A stretch of DNA of 64,000 nucleotides from Corella eumyota (Eukaryota > Chordata > Ascidiacea > Phlebobranchia > Corellidae), in the NCBI GenBank assembly GCA_963082875.1, contig OY720098.1, positions 3,596,001 to 3,660,000 on the forward strand. Direction: 5' to 3'. Under the pieces are notes generated by a model that worked only from the letters and a program-made list of their open reading frames with translations, made no database searches and was not told the origin of the DNA. Positions within the stretch are counted from its first letter, which is position 1, and each line of letters starts with the position of its first letter. The position numbers and the translations under genes were made by a program. Positions 61,210 through 64,000 of this stretch are shown one piece after another.

Positions 61210-61833
61210 AACGGAAAATGAAGGAACCGGAAAATGAAGGAACGGAAAATGAAGGAACCGAAAAATGAAGGAACGGAAAATGAAGGAACGGAAAATGAAG
61301 GAACCGGAAAATGAAGGAACGGAAAATGAAGAAACCGGAAAATGAAGGAACGAAAAATGAAGGAACCGGAAAATGAAGGAACGGAAATTGAAGGAGAGTG
61401 AAAAAAGGAGAGGCGAAATCTTAAAAAAATAAAACGCGGAAATTCCGTTGACTGTTTATTTGTATTTAAGTCAATATTATTTTAGAAATAAACGGGCATT
61501 TTATAGAAGAGGGTTGGGGTATGCTGGGGTAATAAAAGTTAACTTATTATCGCTCATCAGTTCTTGAATAAATGACAGTAATCCTAAATAAACAGTCAAT
61601 GGTATTTCCGCGTTTTAGTATTTAAGATTCCGCCCTCTCCTTTTTTGCTTTCCTTCATTTTCCGGTTCCTTCATTTTCCGTTTCCTTCATTTTCCGTTCC
61701 TTCATTTTCCGGTTCCTTCATTTTCCGTTCCTTCATTTTCCGGTTCCTTCATTTTCCGTTCCTTCATTTTCCGGTTCCTGCATTTTCCGTTCCTTCATTT
61801 TCCGTTCCTTCAATTTCCATTCCCTCATTTTCA
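61210..61833. mobile_element. Foldback element with tandem-repeat arms (D2)
   Basis: Same element as 53724-54440, with the left arm shorter by 93 bp (six 15/16-base units). The inner inverted segments, loop and right arm are unchanged. Confidence 0.8.
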
Positions 61834-62227
61834 GTCGACCCGCTGAAACACGTCATAACTGTTCGAAAACACGTCATAACTGTTTCGAAGTCATATCAGC
61901 TCGAAATATGTGATAAAAATATAAAAACTTCTTTAAAGTAATATCAAAAAATTCTATTTTTGTATTTCCACCACCATTTGATTACAGCTTTATCCACGGA
62001 TGATTTTAAAAATAAGAAGAAGGAATAACTAGATTTTAAATTAAATGTACATATTATGAATTTGTGTTTTTGTTTTTTTGTGCGTTTAAATATATTACGT
62101 TTAATTCGATATAAACCGCACTTTTATTTACTGTAGTTTATTGTCTTATTAATTATATATATATAATGTGTATATTTTTTATTTTTTACAGTATATAATG
62201 TGTATATTTTTTTTACTTTCTTACATT

Positions 62228-63455
62228 TCAGTGTAAGAAAGGTGGAAAAAGTGGATTTTAAAAAGGGGATATTAAAAATGGGAGAGAAAAGGGGTAGGGG
62301 TAAGTTGTAGATTGAAGGATGAAAGAAATCAAAAAAGTAAAAGTTTAAGCTAGGAAAGGTGGAGTAGGGTTACGTGGAAAAAAGTGTTCGGTAAAAAGTG
62401 CAGGGATGGGAGTAAGGTTGTGTATGAAAACGAGGTCAAATGTTAGGTAAAAAAATTAGAAAGAGAAGTCGGGGTTTAATAGGAAAACGGGCTGTAGTGT
62501 TAGGTAGAACGAGTAGGTTAGGGTTGTAGGTTGGGGTTGTAAAAGGTGTAGTGTTACATAGGTAAACGAGGTGTAATGTTAGGTAGAAAAAGGGTAGTGA
62601 TGCAAGTTGGGTTATAATAAAGAGGTTTTTTCTGCTAATCATGGTGTTTTTTTTGTTTTTTTTAAATAAGTAAAATGATCAACGATATTTTATTTATGAA
62701 ATAAGCTTTGTCATGCAATTATGTATTTTATTAAAATGTTTATAAAATTTATTTATCTGGCTAGATGACAATGTGCGAATAAAGGTTTTCCTTAAAAGAG
62801 AGGTCATCTTCCGAGGTGAAGTTTTGGGCGATTTTGTTGCTGAAACTGTGGATAAGATATTACAAGATATAAGAGATGATCTCTTATTTTGGGTATTTTA
62901 ATTTGCTTACTCTGCTTGATTAAATAGTATTTAAACGTAAAAATATATTGGATTCTTGTTAATTAAAAAAAGTTTTGACAATATAGCTTGTTTTAATTTT
63001 TTTAATTGCTGGACTTAATAGTATTTATTAATAAGTATGTTGCAAGAATTGAACTTAGAAACATGCTTTTGTCAGTCTGCCATTCTTTCAAACCGAACTC
63101 TCAAAAAATGTTTGTTTAGGTATTGTAATGTTTTTTCCTTGTGCTTTTTGTTTACTCGTACACTATAAAGTAACACAATCTCTGGCCAGTCTTTTCCCGC
63201 CAAACTGTTTTTTAAAAGTGGAATGCCAGACTGAGTATAAAAGTATATAAAAATCTTAACTTGTAACAGATATATATTTATTTTTTGATAAGCTTTTTTT
63301 TAAAGGTTTAGGCATAGTGTTTAAAAAATATTTAAAATTTATTCCTTTTTTAGGAAGCAACAGAGAACAGAATGGAATTTACTTTTTTGCTGTTTTCTCT
63401 ATTTGTTGTTCTTTATTTTATAATCTTAGTTCTATTTAACATCATATTAATGTAA
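62228..63455 (+). pseudogene. 5'-truncated type A gene copy (A3)
   Basis: From 62228 the sequence follows gene A1 from about 8776, inside intron 3. Exon 4 (62765-62892) and exon 5 (63354-63455) are intact in frame and at their splice borders, encoding LKREVIFRGEVL and the membrane anchor. Relative to A1, exon 4 has Thr for Ala in DFVAETVDKIL, as in A2. The promoter and exons 1 to 3 are missing, replaced by the end of unit D2, so no normal product is expected. A fusion transcript from the left cannot be excluded. The G-rich intron tract is retained at 62228-62640. Confidence 0.8.
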
Positions 63456-64000
63456 GATTTATATATTTTAAGGTATGCAGCCTGGTAAAGTTTTTTTTAA
63501 TACTGTTTTAATATATTTGCTTGCCTGTAATCCAATCATAATTTGTCACTTGGTGTTTTTGCTAAAAACTTTGTTAAGTTGCTGCTATACAATTTTTTTT
63601 TGAAAAATTTAAAGGGTTATACTAAATATTTACAATTTTTTTTATATAAACTGTTGGTGTATTTATAGATATTATTTGAAAATGCTTAAAAATTTAAACA
63701 ATATTTTTTTTGTTAAATAAAGCAAGTTTGTTTAAAAAGTTCATATTGTTGTTCTTTCTTTCAATATTAATTAAAATATTCTGTTGGTTGTATTTTAAAA
63801 TAAAGTTTTAACTGTAGTAAAAAGTGTTCATTATTTTTCGTTTGTTTGCTTAGGCTGTAAAATAATCTGGTGTAAACGTAAAGTAAGGTTTTATGTTAAA
63901 TAGTTCAATAGTCTTAGTTTGCTGTCTGTGAGTTTGAAGTATAATTTAAACTTTGTCTGTCTATAGATACATTGTTTTAAATTGCTTCTATACATCTATT
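63456..64000. other. 3' flank of A3
   Basis: Colinear with 10007-10555 after A1. The window ends before the place where the CTCF-like site and the recurrent block would be expected. No gene. Confidence 0.6.

Larger units (their letters stand above)
56260..62185. repeat. Second tandem duplication, unit D2 (truncated)
   Basis: Near-identical to D1 up to the point matching 54790; homology then stops and a few TATAATGTGTATATTTTTT repeats lead into the A3 segment. It includes 147 bp absent from D1 (about 56906-57052, rich in TACCGTTTCTTCA) and lacks 93 bp in the left arm of the foldback element. No gene. Confidence 0.9.

Overview
The window is AT-rich, intron-containing, repeat-dense animal DNA. 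The mix of a tRNA-derived SINE, an L1/Tx1-type LINE, PIF/Harbinger debris, very compact multi-exon genes and an intronless NDUFAF2-like gene suggests a tunicate, most likely Ciona or a relative. That assignment is an inference from recognition; no database was searched.

The central content is a family of small five-exon genes that I do not recognise. Each encodes a protein of about 136-138 residues with a soluble N-terminal part, a conserved core (LKREVIFRGEVL in type A, LKREIIFRGEVL in type B) and a single C-terminal hydrophobic segment that runs to the last residue. That layout is typical of tail-anchored membrane proteins. There are two subtypes. Type A occurs as A1 at 8073-10006, A2 at 44050-45960 and a 5'-truncated A3 at 62228-63455. 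Type B occurs as three near-identical tandem copies, B1 at 13956-17118, B2 at 21118-24279 and B3 at 28279-31440. A third subtype, C, survives as two exons at 41655-42750, cut by a duplication breakpoint. All full copies share the same intron phases (0, 2, 1, 0) and canonical GT-AG borders. Exons 3, 4 and 5 have identical lengths in A and B (47, 128 and 102 nt), which is strong evidence that these are real genes.

Layout from left to right. 1-3343: 3' part of a dead LINE ending in a poly(A) tract. 3344-4129: first copy of a recurrent block that carries a degraded Ty3/gypsy fragment. 4130-4260: a small foldback element. 4531-5917: a 19-bp minisatellite of 73 units. 6515-6741: a reversed SINE. 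6742-10290: gene A1 with its promoter region. 10291-31782: three tandem units of 7170, 7161 and 7161 bp, each holding one B gene, one SINE and one recurrent block. 32154-34360: a processed pseudogene of a long coiled-coil protein, with poly(A) and target-site duplication. 35141-36333: local repeats. 36496-36924: an intact, intronless NDUFAF2-like (mimitin) gene. 37000-41600: repeats with a Harbinger fragment and a terminal-inverted-repeat element. 41655-46560: broken C gene joined to a duplicate of the A region. 46571-48920: another recurrent block and its flank. 48921-62185: a second tandem duplication (7.34 kb plus a truncated second copy) without recognised genes but with foldback elements, palindrome clusters and MITE-like repeats. 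62228-64000: a third, truncated copy of the A region.

The NDUFAF2-like protein would act in mitochondria as a complex I assembly factor. The small tail-anchored proteins have no assigned function. Their promoters differ between subtypes: A carries an E2F-type palindrome, a CCAAT box and a triple 17-bp repeat, and I see none of these before B.
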